39,301 nt of DNA. Origin: Hymenobacter rubripertinctus (lineage in GTDB: Bacteria; Bacteroidota; Bacteroidia; Cytophagales; Hymenobacteraceae). The notes under the pieces are model-generated. The model was not told the origin of the DNA, ran no database searches, and was given only the letters and a program-made list of their open reading frames with translations. Made by a program: the position numbers and the translations under genes. The stretch lies in the NCBI RefSeq assembly GCF_003583925.1, contig NZ_QYCN01000005.1, positions 69,562-108,862 of the forward strand, written 5' to 3'. Position 1 is the stretch's first letter; the number at the start of each line of letters is the position of its first letter. This document shows positions 1 through 9,420 of this stretch, one piece after another.

Positions 1-28
1 TAGGGGCGGGGGCAAGCCCCGCCCCTAC
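1..28. repeat. REP-like GC-rich palindrome at window edge
   Basis: An 11-bp arm at 1-11 pairs perfectly with 17-27 around a 5-nt loop. It resembles one half of a REP/BIME-type intergenic element. Because the window starts here, any partner palindrome to the left cannot be seen. No gene lies between it and the MFS gene at 146. Confidence 0.6.
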
Positions 29-145
29 GTCGTTCTGCGCAACTTGAGTTAAAGTCGGGCCACCGCGCCTGCTGAGCACAGGCCTACCCGATAGCCGGCC
101 GGGCGGCCGTTCGCTGTTTTCTATTCCACTTCCTTTGGCTTTCTG

Positions 146-1387
146 ATGAACCTGAGCACTGTTTTCGCGCCCTTCACCAGCCTGCGCAACCCCGTCTTTG
201 CCCGCCTCTACGCGGCCCAGACCGCCAGTTTGCTCGGCGATGCGCTGACCTGGGTGGGGCTGGCCCTGCTGGCCTTCGAGCTGGGCGGGACCGAGTCAGC
301 GGGCATCCTGGCCTTCGCCCTCACCTTGCGCGTAACGGCTTTCGTGGTGCTCTCGCCGCTGGCCGGGCTGCTGGCCGACCGGCTCAACCGCAAATTCATT
401 CTGGTAACGGCCGACGTGGTGCGCATGGGCGTTATCGCCCTGCTGCCCTTCGTGACGGAAGTGTGGCAGGTGTACGCCCTGATGCTGCTGGTCAACGCCT
501 TCACGGCCTTTTTCACGCCCACGTTTCAGGCCACCGTGCCGGCCGTTACTACTGCCGAAGAACTGCCCCAGGCTATTAGTCTTTCGGGGGCTACCTACGA
601 GCTGCTGGGCGTGCTCGGGCCGGGCCTTGCAGGCGCGGTGGCCGTGGTGCTGGGTACACGCAACATCTTTTTTCTCGATGCGGCGACCTTTCTCGTGTCG
701 GGTATCCTGATTCTGACCCTGCCCGCCCGGTTACGCGGTGAAGCCGAGGCGGGGGCCGACACGCGCATCACGGTACCCAACCTGCTGGTGGGCACCCGCC
801 GGCTCTGGGGCCGCGGCCCCATGCGTTACGCCTTGCTACTGGAGCTGGTGGCGGCCGTGAGCGGGGCGCTGATTCTGGTGAATACCGTGGGCCGGGTGAA
901 GGGGCAGCTGGGGCTGGGCAACGCCGAGTATGGCTGGGTGATGTCGGCTTTTGGCATCGGGGCTACGGCCGCGGCGCTGCTAGCTGGGGGCTTGGCCAAA
1001 CGAATCGCCCAGACCACCTTCGTGCTGGTGGGGGCGCTGGTGACGACCGTGGCTGTGCTGCCGGCCAACCAGGCGGGGTTGGCAGGCCTGCTATTCCTGT
1101 GGCTGCTGGCCGGTGCGGGTCAGAACTGGGTGAATCTGTCCACCCAAACCATTATCGCCGGGCAAACGCCCCTCGAATTTCAGGGCCGGGTGTATGGGGC
1201 GCACTTCGCCTGGAGCCACTTATGGTGGGCCTTCGCCTACCCGCTGGCCGGTTTCCTGGGCACTCACTACGCCACCAACTCGTTTCTGTGGGGCGGGCTG
1301 GTGGCGCTGGCGCTGTTGGCCGGTACCTGGCTGCTGAGCCCCAAAAATGCGGAATGGGCCACCGAGCAGAAGTGCACATCGACTTGA
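146..1387 (+). CDS. MFS transporter (exporter-like)
   Basis: This 413-residue protein has the size and hydrophobic pattern of a 12-helix major facilitator, an inner-membrane proton-coupled exporter or importer. After a short N-terminus (residues 1-20) come alternating hydrophobic segments. A loop after helices 2-3 reads LADRLNRK (about residues 76-83), the typical MFS motif-A position with conserved D and R residues. The soluble central loop near residues 195-225 is charged, and the C-terminal half repeats the helix pattern. The sequence resembles the enterobactin-exporter/macrolide-efflux branch of MFS, but the substrate cannot be told. It starts at the first ATG, and no neighbour lies close enough to form an operon. 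Confidence 0.9.
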   Translation: MNLSTVFAPFTSLRNPVFARLYAAQTASLLGDALTWVGLALLAFELGGTESAGILAFALTLRVTAFVVLSPLAGLLADRLNRKFILVTADVVRMGVIALLPFVTEVWQVYALMLLVNAFTAFFTPTFQATVPAVTTAEELPQAISLSGATYELLGVLGPGLAGAVAVVLGTRNIFFLDAATFLVSGILILTLPARLRGEAEAGADTRITVPNLLVGTRRLWGRGPMRYALLLELVAAVSGALILVNTVGRVKGQLGLGNAEYGWVMSAFGIGATAAALLAGGLAKRIAQTTFVLVGALVTTVAVLPANQAGLAGLLFLWLLAGAGQNWVNLSTQTIIAGQTPLEFQGRVYGAHFAWSHLWWAFAYPLAGFLGTHYATNSFLWGGLVALALLAGTWLLSPKNAEWATEQKCTST

Positions 1388-2037
1388 CAGAGGCACCAAA
1401 CGCCAGGACTCGTATATGGCCGCCTCCTGATGGGAGTCGACGTGCGTCGTACTAGAGGCCCAGGCCGGCGGTGGTATCTGCTGGAATGCGTCCTGGGGCC
1501 AAGCAACGGAATGAGGTCGGGGGCGCGTTCTGTTTTTTTGCCCGCGAACCGGCAGGCACCCCAAGCAGAAACCTTTGCGGTTACAGGCCGAATCGCACAC
1601 GAAATACGTGCCTGAACAAGGCAGAAGCTAGCATTGGATGGAGGTCGAACAGTCTGCTGCGGCTCGGGTGCCAGTCCAACATTGCCTCAACCAGGTAGGC
1701 CGGCTTGTGCAAATCAACTACCTGATCTTATGCCCCGATTGTGACCTAGCTACAAAAACCGACTTCACCTACCTCCGCTTCTCAGAAAAAAATCTTTCAA
1801 GCCAATCCATTAGAACTGATGCGGAACAGCCGTTGCCAATATGCCCCAGCTGGCCATAAACGCAAAAACACCCGCCGGTTATGGGCGGGTGTTTTTAGGT
1901 GTTGCGCTCCCTCCTGGGTGCTAAAAATATATCGGTACGCCTTGTAAAGGGCCTAAAGTGCCATTTCGCCCTGGTTTCCGCCCTGCTAAAATTGAGGTTC
2001 CCAGGTACCGTTTGGTGGTCCCTGCGGGGAGCGAAGC
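1388..2037. other. Intergenic region, no supported gene
   Basis: These 650 bases contain only short overlapping ORFs without recognisable domains or consistent codon pattern. The one structured element is the hairpin at 1864-1896. No tRNA cloverleaf or integrase fragment was found here, so the left edge of the phage-like module is not marked by an obvious attachment site. Confidence 0.6.
1864..1896. terminator. Bidirectional intrinsic terminator
   Basis: A perfect 13-bp stem (1864-1876 with 1884-1896) encloses a 7-nt loop. The arms begin with A-runs and end with T-runs, so it can stop transcription in both directions. It lies between the MFS gene on the plus strand and the S24 repressor on the minus strand and marks the left transcriptional edge of the phage-like module. 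Confidence 0.85.
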
Positions 2038-2778
2038 CTATTCTACCCGGCCCCGAATAATATCTACCACCTTCCACAACCCGCGAATATCCTCGCCGGC
2101 CACGGTCAGCATGCCGGCCTGGGGGTTATCGGAATGCAGCACGAGCTGCTGCTTGGTCAGCAGGTCATTATCCTTGATTCGCTTTATCGTGAGCTGGTTG
2201 CCGAACGTGGCCACGTACACCCCGCTCACCGTGTACTTGATATCCGCCAGCGGAACCGGCGTCACGGCCACCAGCATGCCGGCGCGTAGCTGCGGCTCCA
2301 TCGAGTCGCCGTTAATCTCGAACACCAGCGTACCCGGCTTGCGCAGTTCGGGGCTGGGGTTGTAAATCCGCATCGTCTCGTACTGGCCGTAGTCGCCTTC
2401 CGTGGCAATCAGCTCCACGAAGCCGGCCCGTACCGGTACCGTGACGAATGGGCAGTCGATGTACTCCCCATCCGCAAACTTGCCGAACACGACTACGTCA
2501 CCGCCATTGGTGCCGGTGCTCTCCATCGGCCCGCCGCCGAACCACAGCCAGTTGCGGCTAATCTCCAGGTCCGAGACAATAGCCTCCAGTACTTCCGTGC
2601 TGGGCTGGTGCCGACCACCCTCTAGCTGCGCGACGGTGGGCCGCGAAACATTCAGCAGGTCGGCCATCTGCTGCTGCGTCAGGCCCCGGGCCTGCCTAAC
2701 AACTTTCAGCCTCTCCGCCATGCTCAGTTCCGGTAACGGGCTAACTGAGCTTATTTTTTTGCGTTCCACCGTAGTCAT
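2038..2778 (-). CDS. XRE-family repressor with S24 (LexA/CI-like) peptidase domain
   Basis: This 246-residue protein has an N-terminal XRE helix-turn-helix (about residues 20-80, with RQARGLTQQQMADLLNVSRP). It has a C-terminal S24 serine-peptidase fold (about 130-240) with the catalytic serine in GDSMEPQ and the lysine in LTIKRIKD. The arrangement is that of lambda CI or phage C2 repressors, which dimerise on operators and are inactivated by RecA-stimulated self-cleavage. It is transcribed divergently from a Cro-like gene across a 73-bp spacer and so probably controls the replication genes at 3-7 kb. The ATG start lies just inside the operator region. The phage or satellite lineage it belongs to is not resolved. 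Confidence 0.92.
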   Translation of the reverse strand: MTTVERKKISSVSPLPELSMAERLKVVRQARGLTQQQMADLLNVSRPTVAQLEGGRHQPSTEVLEAIVSDLEISRNWLWFGGGPMESTGTNGGDVVVFGKFADGEYIDCPFVTVPVRAGFVELIATEGDYGQYETMRIYNPSPELRKPGTLVFEINGDSMEPQLRAGMLVAVTPVPLADIKYTVSGVYVATFGNQLTIKRIKDNDLLTKQQLVLHSDNPQAGMLTVAGEDIRGLWKVVDIIRGRVE

Positions 2779-2857
2779 TTTGTAACATTTGGTAAGTTTT
2801 GCCTACATTGGGGCGATGTATCTCAATCAAAGGTAACATAACAAAACTAAAATGCAA
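2779..2857. promoter_or_regulatory. Divergent repressor/Cro-like operator and promoter region
   Basis: On the minus strand TACCTTTG (2828-2835) matches the Bacteroidota -7 box TAnnTTTG. It has a TTG (2855-2857) 19 nt upstream, a good promoter for the S24 repressor. The -33 TTG overlaps the first codons of the Cro-like gene at 2852. GTAACAT occurs twice as a direct repeat (2782-2788, 2833-2839). AGTTTTG at 2795-2801 is inverted as CAAAACT at 2842-2848. These are candidate operator sites. The geometry implies the two promoters exclude each other, as in a lysogeny switch; that is inference. Confidence 0.65.
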
Positions 2858-3076
2858 CCATTTGAAACCGTGACTACGCCGGCCGACCTGCGAACGTTGC
2901 TGCCGCACGGCGCAATTTCCAGCATCGCCCGCTCCCTCAAAATGTCTCATGCGGCCGTGTCCAAAGCTTTGCAGAAGGCCCGGCCGTCCCACCCCGCAGT
3001 GGCTGAGGCGGTGCGCCTTATCAAGGAAGCCGGCTCCCAGAACGTCCAGCACGACCTCAACCAACTCAAAAAATAG
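2852..3076 (+). CDS. Cro-like small helix-turn-helix protein
   Basis: This 74-residue protein has a predicted DNA-binding segment at about residues 18-45, with the pattern SSIARSLKMSHAAVSKALQKA typical of the XRE/Cro helix-turn-helix. It starts 73 bp from the divergent S24 repressor and is the first gene of the rightward set. By position it should be the antirepressor or an early regulator that competes for the shared operator. The tail (residues 46-74) is charged and lysine-rich. Homology to true Cro is not demonstrated; size, motif and context support the call. Confidence 0.75.
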   Translation: MQPFETVTTPADLRTLLPHGAISSIARSLKMSHAAVSKALQKARPSHPAVAEAVRLIKEAGSQNVQHDLNQLKK

Positions 3077-3083
3077 CTCCGCC

Positions 3084-3548
3084 ATGATGCTCTTCTTCCC
3101 GGCTAACCAGCCCTATCCCCGCCGCCCGCTGCCGCCCGCGCCCTACCTGACTGAGGAGCCCCGCGAGGCCACCACCGCCCTGGAGGCCGCCGTGCGCGCC
3201 TGCCCCAAAACCCGCCTCACCGGCGACCATGCCCGGCCCATGCCCGCCCAGCGCCACGAGTTGGCGGAGGCCCTGGAAAGCGGCTACCTGACCCACCGCG
3301 AGGCCGTGTGGCTGGAAATATGGCAGTACGAGTTCGACGCCAACACCATGGCCGCCGTGCTGCCGCCGGTACAGCGCATACTGCGCTACCGCCAGCTGTC
3401 CGGCGGTGCCCCGCGTCCCCAGCCGGGCGGCTGGTTCTGGCCCGAGGCCGCCGCGCCTGCCCCAGCAGCAAATCCAACTCCCACTCCCGTCGTCGCGCCA
3501 CCCGCCCGCCGGGGCCGGCCCCGCAAACCCCGCCCCAGCCATGACTGA
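3084..3548 (+). CDS. Hypothetical phage-module protein
   Basis: This 154-residue protein has no recognised domain. Residues 1-35 are proline-rich. A charged middle follows (about 55-110, with ELAEALESGYLTHREAVWLEIWQYEFD patterns suggesting helices). The tail is a low-complexity A/P/R stretch ending in a basic GRPRKPRP segment that resembles an AT-hook-like DNA contact. The frame is open further upstream, but ATG 3084 (or 3087) lies 8 nt after the Cro-like stop and keeps the operon spacing, so it is preferred. Its 3' end overlaps the next start by 8 nt, indicating translational coupling. Confidence 0.65.
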   Translation: MMLFFPANQPYPRRPLPPAPYLTEEPREATTALEAAVRACPKTRLTGDHARPMPAQRHELAEALESGYLTHREAVWLEIWQYEFDANTMAAVLPPVQRILRYRQLSGGAPRPQPGGWFWPEAAAPAPAANPTPTPVVAPPARRGRPRKPRPSHD

Positions 3549-3933
3549 GCTAACCACTACCACCGCCGACGGCCTGCACATCACTGTGCGGATGCCCGAC
3601 AACCACGAATGGGTGCGCGAGTCGCTGGAGAAGGCCTGCGCCGCCGAGGCCCGCCGCCAGCTCGAAGCCTCGCCCGCCCCCGACCCGGCCTACTCGGTAC
3701 CCCGTACGGCCGAGCTGCTCGGCCTGCACCCCGAAACCCTGCGCGACTACATGCGCCTGCCCGGCCACCACCCGCGCCGCCTGCACTACGTCACGGGCGA
3801 GTCCAGCCGCGGCGACCGGGTGCTGCTCTCGCAAATCAACGACTGGCAGCACCGTAACCGCACCGATGCCGAGCCGGTAACCGCCCCGGCCCCCCGCGTC
3901 AGAGGCCGTCGCCCCTCCAGCAGGCCATCCTGA
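3541..3933 (+). CDS. Helix-turn-helix (MerR/excisionase-like) protein
   Basis: This 130-residue protein starts at an ATG that overlaps the previous gene by 8 nt. Residues about 52-75 (SVPRTAELLGLHPETLRDYM) match the winged-helix pattern of the MerR/excisionase HTH_17 family. It is followed by a short wing-like segment and a basic C-terminal tail. Such proteins in phage-like modules act as excisionases or transcription regulators. No integrase is visible in the window, so regulation is the safer reading. Residues 1-45 have no recognisable domain. Confidence 0.7.
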   Translation: MTELTTTTADGLHITVRMPDNHEWVRESLEKACAAEARRQLEASPAPDPAYSVPRTAELLGLHPETLRDYMRLPGHHPRRLHYVTGESSRGDRVLLSQINDWQHRNRTDAEPVTAPAPRVRGRRPSSRPS

Positions 3934-3998
3934 TTCGCTACCCAAGAACGGTAGACTCACCCGCCGCCGGTAAAGGCGGCTCAATTTCCCATTCCCCC

Positions 3999-4562
3999 AT
4001 GTCCCAGCTACTGCCAACTGTCGGGCCGGATAGTCCGGAGGCCACTACATCCATCATCACCATTCAGAAGGCCAAGGTCAAAGACCAGCACCTGACCTGC
4101 GAGTTCACCGAGCAGCGCACCCCGGAGGCTCCACCCCGCACCTTCGCCCTTACCTGTGCCGAGCAGGTCCACGCCGACCTGACCCACGCCCTCAGCCGCC
4201 TGGTGCCCCACCTGTGCCTGCTCACCGAGCAGCTGACCGAACCGAAGGAAGGCGTAAGCCAAACGCCCGACTTCTGGCCCGATGATTCCGAAGAGCTGCC
4301 GGCCCTGTTCGAGGCCTTTACCGTCACCGGCTTCTCGATGGGCCGCTACCAGGGCGGCGTCACGCTCATCGGCCAGCGCGAGCTAACCGGCGGCCGGGTG
4401 CTCAACCTGACTACTCCTTACCAGTCCTTCGACGACGAGCAGGCCACCTATTCCTACACCGGCCTGCTCGAAACCACGCTGCAGACTGCCCTGGCGGAAG
4501 TGGAAGCAGCCCTGCGCGGCAAATGCACCGACTACCGCCAGCTGGCTTTGGCTTTTGGCTGA
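3999..4562 (+). CDS. Hypothetical phage-module protein
   Basis: This 187-residue soluble protein has no recognised family. A beta-rich beginning (about 15-55) is followed by a helix rich in leucine (about 60-85). A segment around 105-150 reads like alternating strands (ALFEAFTVTGFSMGRYQGGVTLIG), and a final helix spans 160-187. It lies between the HTH gene and the DUF1376-like gene on the same strand and is probably co-transcribed with them. The stop is followed directly by the first AGCT-heptamer repeat array. Its role is unknown; a single-strand-annealing or replication accessory protein would fit the location but is not shown by sequence. Confidence 0.65.
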   Translation: MSQLLPTVGPDSPEATTSIITIQKAKVKDQHLTCEFTEQRTPEAPPRTFALTCAEQVHADLTHALSRLVPHLCLLTEQLTEPKEGVSQTPDFWPDDSEELPALFEAFTVTGFSMGRYQGGVTLIGQRELTGGRVLNLTTPYQSFDDEQATYSYTGLLETTLQTALAEVEAALRGKCTDYRQLALAFG

Positions 4563-4666
4563 CAGCTGTTAGCCAATAGCTTTTTCGCCTGTACCGCCCG
4601 AAAAATCAAGCAGGTATTGCTCCTGAACATAGGCTAACAGCCAGTAGCTGTCAGCTAACAGCTCCC
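4559..4666. repeat. Inverted pair of AGCTNNC heptamer repeats
   Basis: The left array (about 4559-4586) and right array (about 4633-4666) consist of 7-nt units such as AGCTGTC, AGCTAAC and AGCCAGT and run in opposite orientation. They could pair over the 50-nt spacer between them. They fill the gap between the 187-residue protein and the DUF1376-like gene. The same unit family recurs at 5490-5592 and 38877-38921. Confidence 0.75.
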
Positions 4667-4671
4667 TACAA

Positions 4672-5487
4672 ATGAAGCTTCCGGCCATCCAGTTCTACCC
4701 CGGCGACTGGCACAAGGACCAGGGCGTCCAGGCCCTCGACCTCGCGCAGCGCGGGGCCTGGTTCGAGCTGCTGCTGATGATGCACGACAGCGACGAGCGC
4801 GGCGTGCTGCTCGTAAATGGCCAGCCCATGCCCGATGCCGTCATCGCCCGCCGCCTCGGTTTGGATAACCAAACGGCCAACCAAATTCTAACCATCCTGC
4901 TCGACTACGGCGTCGCCAGCCGCCGCGAGTCCGACGGCGCGCTGTTCTGCCGCCGCATGGTCAAAGATGAGCGGCTGCGCCATATCCGCACGGAAGCGGG
5001 TAAAAAGGGTGGCAACCCCCATTTGCTTAACCAAGGCCCCAAGCAAAAGGCAACCACCCGGGTTAAGCAAATTCCAACCCCTTCATTTTCATCTTCAATT
5101 ACAACTTCAGTAAAAGAGGGAGAGGCGGCTGACGCCGCCCCGCCCGCACCCGCTGCTGAGAAGAAAGTTGAAAAGCCGGCCGGCAAGCTTCCAAAGGGTG
5201 GCGTGTCGCCCACGCTGACCGAAGTACAAGGCTACGCCGCCGAGCAGCACCCCGGCAGCGCCGACGCCCAAACGGAGGCCGCCACCTTCCACGACCACTA
5301 CGAAAGCAATGGCTGGCGCGTCAGCGGCAAGACCCTGATGGTGGACTGGCGCGCCTCCTTCCGCAACTGGATGCGCCGCCGGCCTCAGTTCCAGGCCGCA
5401 GCCGCTGCCCGCACCGGCACCGGGCCACCCGCCCCAACCCGCGCCCGCACCGCCCCCAAATCTACTGACCCCGCCCGCTGGAGCTAA
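4672..5487 (+). CDS. DUF1376-like phage replication protein
   Basis: This protein has 271 residues. The first 115 (FYPGDWHKDQGVQALDLAQRGAWFELLLMMHDS, then a winged-helix-like segment) match the pattern of DUF1376/YdaU phage proteins, which sit beside helicase genes and are thought to help load DnaB at phage origins. The middle (about 120-190) is a low-complexity A/P/K linker. The end (195-255, GWRVSGKTLMVDWRASFRNWMRR) resembles the DnaT/DnaD-like helicase-contact tail. It lies immediately upstream of dnaB, which supports a helicase-loader role. Family membership is moderately sure, the mechanism inferred. Confidence 0.75.
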   Translation: MKLPAIQFYPGDWHKDQGVQALDLAQRGAWFELLLMMHDSDERGVLLVNGQPMPDAVIARRLGLDNQTANQILTILLDYGVASRRESDGALFCRRMVKDERLRHIRTEAGKKGGNPHLLNQGPKQKATTRVKQIPTPSFSSSITTSVKEGEAADAAPPAPAAEKKVEKPAGKLPKGGVSPTLTEVQGYAAEQHPGSADAQTEAATFHDHYESNGWRVSGKTLMVDWRASFRNWMRRRPQFQAAAAARTGTGPPAPTRARTAPKSTDPARWS

Positions 5488-5489
5488 TT

Positions 5490-5592
5490 ACTAAGCTGTT
5501 AGCTGTCAGCCATTAGCTGTTAGCTCTTTTCCCACATCCCCTGCCATGTCCACCAAAGCTAACAGCCAACAGCTATCAGCTAACAGCTATAA
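5490..5592. repeat. Inverted AGCTNNC heptamer arrays flanking the dnaB start
   Basis: A left array at about 5493-5525 and an inverted right array at about 5558-5592 could form a long imperfect hairpin with the dnaB ATG (5546) near its loop. The right array lies inside the coding sequence and encodes ANSQQLSANSY (three heptamers equal seven codons). The repeat therefore extends both regulatory and coding sequence. Confidence 0.75.
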
Positions 5593-6934
5593 AACGCCCC
5601 CGCAGGCCCTCGACCTGGAGGCTGCCATCCTGGGTGCGGCCCTCCTCGAAGCCGATGCCCAGCGCACCTTGCTGGCGCTGCTGCCCACCGAGGAGGTGTT
5701 CTACTCCGCAGCCCACCAGCAGGTGTATTTGGCTATCCGCGACCTGGTGCAGGCTGGTGACCACGCCGACCTGCTCACCGTCGTGGCCCGGCTGCGCCAC
5801 CGGGGCACGCTGGCGCGTACCGGTGGCCCGCACTTCATTGCCCAGCTCACGCAGAAAATCAACTCGGCCGCCCACCTCGATACCCACTGCCGCATCCTGC
5901 AGCAGCAGCACGCCCGCCGCGTCGTCATCCGCGCCGGCACCGAACTGGCCGCCCACGGCTACGACGATTCCCGCGACCCGCTGGAGCTGCTGGCCACCGC
6001 TCAAACGCACCTCACCAACCTGCACCGCTCCCTCGAAACCAAGCCCGGCCAGACCGCCGCGGCCGCGTTCGACGCCACTTTCGAACGTCTCGCGCAGTCC
6101 GTCGGCCAGCACGGCCTGACCGGTATTCCCACCGGCCTCACCCAGCTCGACGGCCTCACCGGCGGCTGGCAGCCCGGCGACCTCGTCATCCTGGCCGCCC
6201 GCCCCGCAATGGGCAAAACCGCTGCCCTGTTGCACTTCGCCCGCACCGCCGCCTTCGACCACGGCCACCATGCCGCCATCTTCAGCCTCGAAATGCCCAC
6301 CCTGCAGCTCATGCAGCGCATGATTGCCAGCGAGGTGCCCGGCTACTCCAACTCCGACCTGCGCCGCGGCAACCTCCCCGGCGGCCTGGAGCAGGTAGCC
6401 CACATCCGCGAGCAGGCCCACCGCCTGCGCACCCACGGCCACCTGCTGCACCTCGACGACACGCCCGGTCTGAGCATCCAGCAGCTGCGCGCCAAGTGCG
6501 CCCGCCTCCACGCCCAGCAGCCCCTAAGCCTGGTCCTGGTCGACTATATCCAGCTCATGCGCGGCGACACGAAAGGCAACCGCGAGCAGGAGGTCGGCAG
6601 CATCAGCCGCAGCCTGAAAGAGCTGGCCAAGGAGCTAAACGCGCCCGTCCTGGCCCTCTCCCAGCTCTCCCGCGACGTGGAGAAAAGGGGAGGGGAGAAG
6701 CGCCCGTTACTCTCAGACCTGCGCGAGTCCGGCAGCCTGGAGCAGGACGCCGACTGCATCATCTTCCTCTGGCGCGGCGAGTACTACAAAATCCCCGAGT
6801 ACGAGGATGGCACTGCCACCGCCGACACGGTCCTGTTCGACATTGCCAAGCACCGCAACGGCGCCACGGATGAGGTAGTGGCGGGCTGCACGATGCGGCG
6901 GGGTACCTTTCAGGACTTGTCACCTGGCGCCTGA
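5546..6934 (+). CDS. dnaB: Replicative DNA helicase, DnaB family (phage-type)
   Basis: This 462-residue hexameric 5'-3' helicase unwinds DNA ahead of the replication fork. The N-terminal DnaB domain covers about residues 18-120 (ALDLEAAILGAALLEADAQ). The RecA-like C-terminal domain covers 190-455. Walker A is ARPAMGKT (218-225), Walker B is LVLVDYIQLM (about 329-338), and the H4 region has LALSQLSRDVEKR and LSDLRESGSLEQDADCI, the standard DnaB motifs. Residues 5-15 come from heptamer repeat DNA and are not part of the usual fold. It follows the DUF1376-like gene and probably replicates the phage-like element. Whether the host has a second, housekeeping DnaB cannot be seen here. Confidence 0.95.
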   Translation: MSTKANSQQLSANSYKTPPQALDLEAAILGAALLEADAQRTLLALLPTEEVFYSAAHQQVYLAIRDLVQAGDHADLLTVVARLRHRGTLARTGGPHFIAQLTQKINSAAHLDTHCRILQQQHARRVVIRAGTELAAHGYDDSRDPLELLATAQTHLTNLHRSLETKPGQTAAAAFDATFERLAQSVGQHGLTGIPTGLTQLDGLTGGWQPGDLVILAARPAMGKTAALLHFARTAAFDHGHHAAIFSLEMPTLQLMQRMIASEVPGYSNSDLRRGNLPGGLEQVAHIREQAHRLRTHGHLLHLDDTPGLSIQQLRAKCARLHAQQPLSLVLVDYIQLMRGDTKGNREQEVGSISRSLKELAKELNAPVLALSQLSRDVEKRGGEKRPLLSDLRESGSLEQDADCIIFLWRGEYYKIPEYEDGTATADTVLFDIAKHRNGATDEVVAGCTMRRGTFQDLSPGA

Positions 6935-7085
6935 GAGAATCAGCTAACTTGCACTCCAACTCACCAAGCTAATCTTTGCTCTGTACTGGATGCTATTGAC
7001 TGCTTGCGTTGCGTTAATGTTCAAAATCTAACTGGCTGGTTGGCTCTACCCCCAGCTGCCAATCCCTCAGTACTATACCATCCCC

Positions 7086-8668
<1,583 letters not shown>

Positions 8669-8672
<4 letters not shown>

Positions 8673-8711
8673 AGACGCGACCCTTCGCGTCTCAGCGTTG
8701 AACGGGCGGTG
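8669..8711. repeat. REP palindrome overlapping the hsdM stop
   Basis: A palindrome with arms GAGACGCGA and TCGCGTCTC and a short loop is followed by GTTGAACGG, the same layout as the copies at 9421-9516 and 11732-11835. Its first bases provide the TAG stop of hsdM. It is a single REP rather than an inverted pair. Confidence 0.85.
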
Positions 8712-8732
8712 TTGAACGGGTTACTTTATGCG

Positions 8733-8788
8733 CTAAAAGGTAAATAACGAAACCCTTATTTACCTTTTAGGCTCGAAAGGTAAATAAC
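8733..8788. repeat. AGGTAAATAAC inverted/direct repeat set upstream of the REP transposase
   Basis: CTAAAAGGTAAATA (8733-8746) and its perfect complement at 8757-8770 form a 14-bp hairpin. A third copy, AAAGGTAAATAAC, follows at 8776-8788. All three lie between the REP at 8669 and the transposase start at 8819. They could be a promoter-proximal operator or a recognition site for the transposase. Nothing in the sequence decides between the two. Confidence 0.6.
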
Positions 8789-8818
8789 CAATCGATTTGA
8801 CAGCGCAAACCAACGACA

Positions 8819-9379
8819 ATGACCGAACCCGAACTATTCCGTGAAACGTATCGGGTGGCTTCCACCCGACTGCCGGGCTACGATTACGGGCAAAGCGGCG
8901 CGTATTTCGTCACGGTTTGCACCCACGACCGCCAGCCATATTTTGGGACGGTGGAAGTGCCCGCCGAGGGCTGGGACGCGGCCTGGGTGCGCCCTACGGT
9001 GCTGGGTCAGCGCGTCCTGTCGGGTTGGGCCAGCATTTCCACGTTCGCTTCATTCGTAACCCTCGATGCTTTTGTGCTTATGCCTGACCATGTACACGGC
9101 GTGCTGCTGTTCGACAAAAAAGAGCCCAATGGTCCGCCGCTGCCCTACGAAAATCGTTTCGGACCCCAGCGCCAAAACCTGGCCTCGGTCATGCGCGGCT
9201 TCAAGTCGGGAGTTACCACGTTTGCCCGCATCCAGGGGCTGGCCTTTCAATGGCAAGCCCGCTTCCACGACCGTATCGTGCGTTCCGACGATGAAATGAC
9301 CCGCATCCGCCAGTACATCGAAACTAATCCCAGCCGGTGGGAGAAAGAATGGGACAATGGCGAAGGGCTGTATCGGTGA
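8819..9379 (+). CDS. REP-associated tyrosine transposase (RAYT, TnpA_REP / IS200-like Y1 fold)
   Basis: This 186-residue protein has the Y1 HUH transposase signature: GAYFVTVCTHDRQ (about 27-39), MPDHVHGVLL with the metal-binding HxH at His91 and His93, and a catalytic tyrosine at about Tyr166 in IRQYIETNP. These enzymes act on REP palindromes through a 5'-phosphotyrosine link and usually mobilise or maintain REP/BIME elements rather than themselves. It is flanked by REPs of one sequence family on both sides, as expected for a RAYT unit. It lies within the type I R-M locus between hsdM and hsdS. Confidence 0.93.
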   Translation: MTEPELFRETYRVASTRLPGYDYGQSGAYFVTVCTHDRQPYFGTVEVPAEGWDAAWVRPTVLGQRVLSGWASISTFASFVTLDAFVLMPDHVHGVLLFDKKEPNGPPLPYENRFGPQRQNLASVMRGFKSGVTTFARIQGLAFQWQARFHDRIVRSDDEMTRIRQYIETNPSRWEKEWDNGEGLYR

Positions 9380-9420
9380 ACGGCCCGGCCGGGCCATTAG
9401 CAAATCGGGTAACGACCCGG

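Noticed and set aside
5576..6511. Long minus-strand open frame opposite dnaB
   Set aside because: It lies in the antisense of a clear DnaB helicase with full motifs; G/V/A/Q-rich composition typical of shadow frames in GC-rich DNA.
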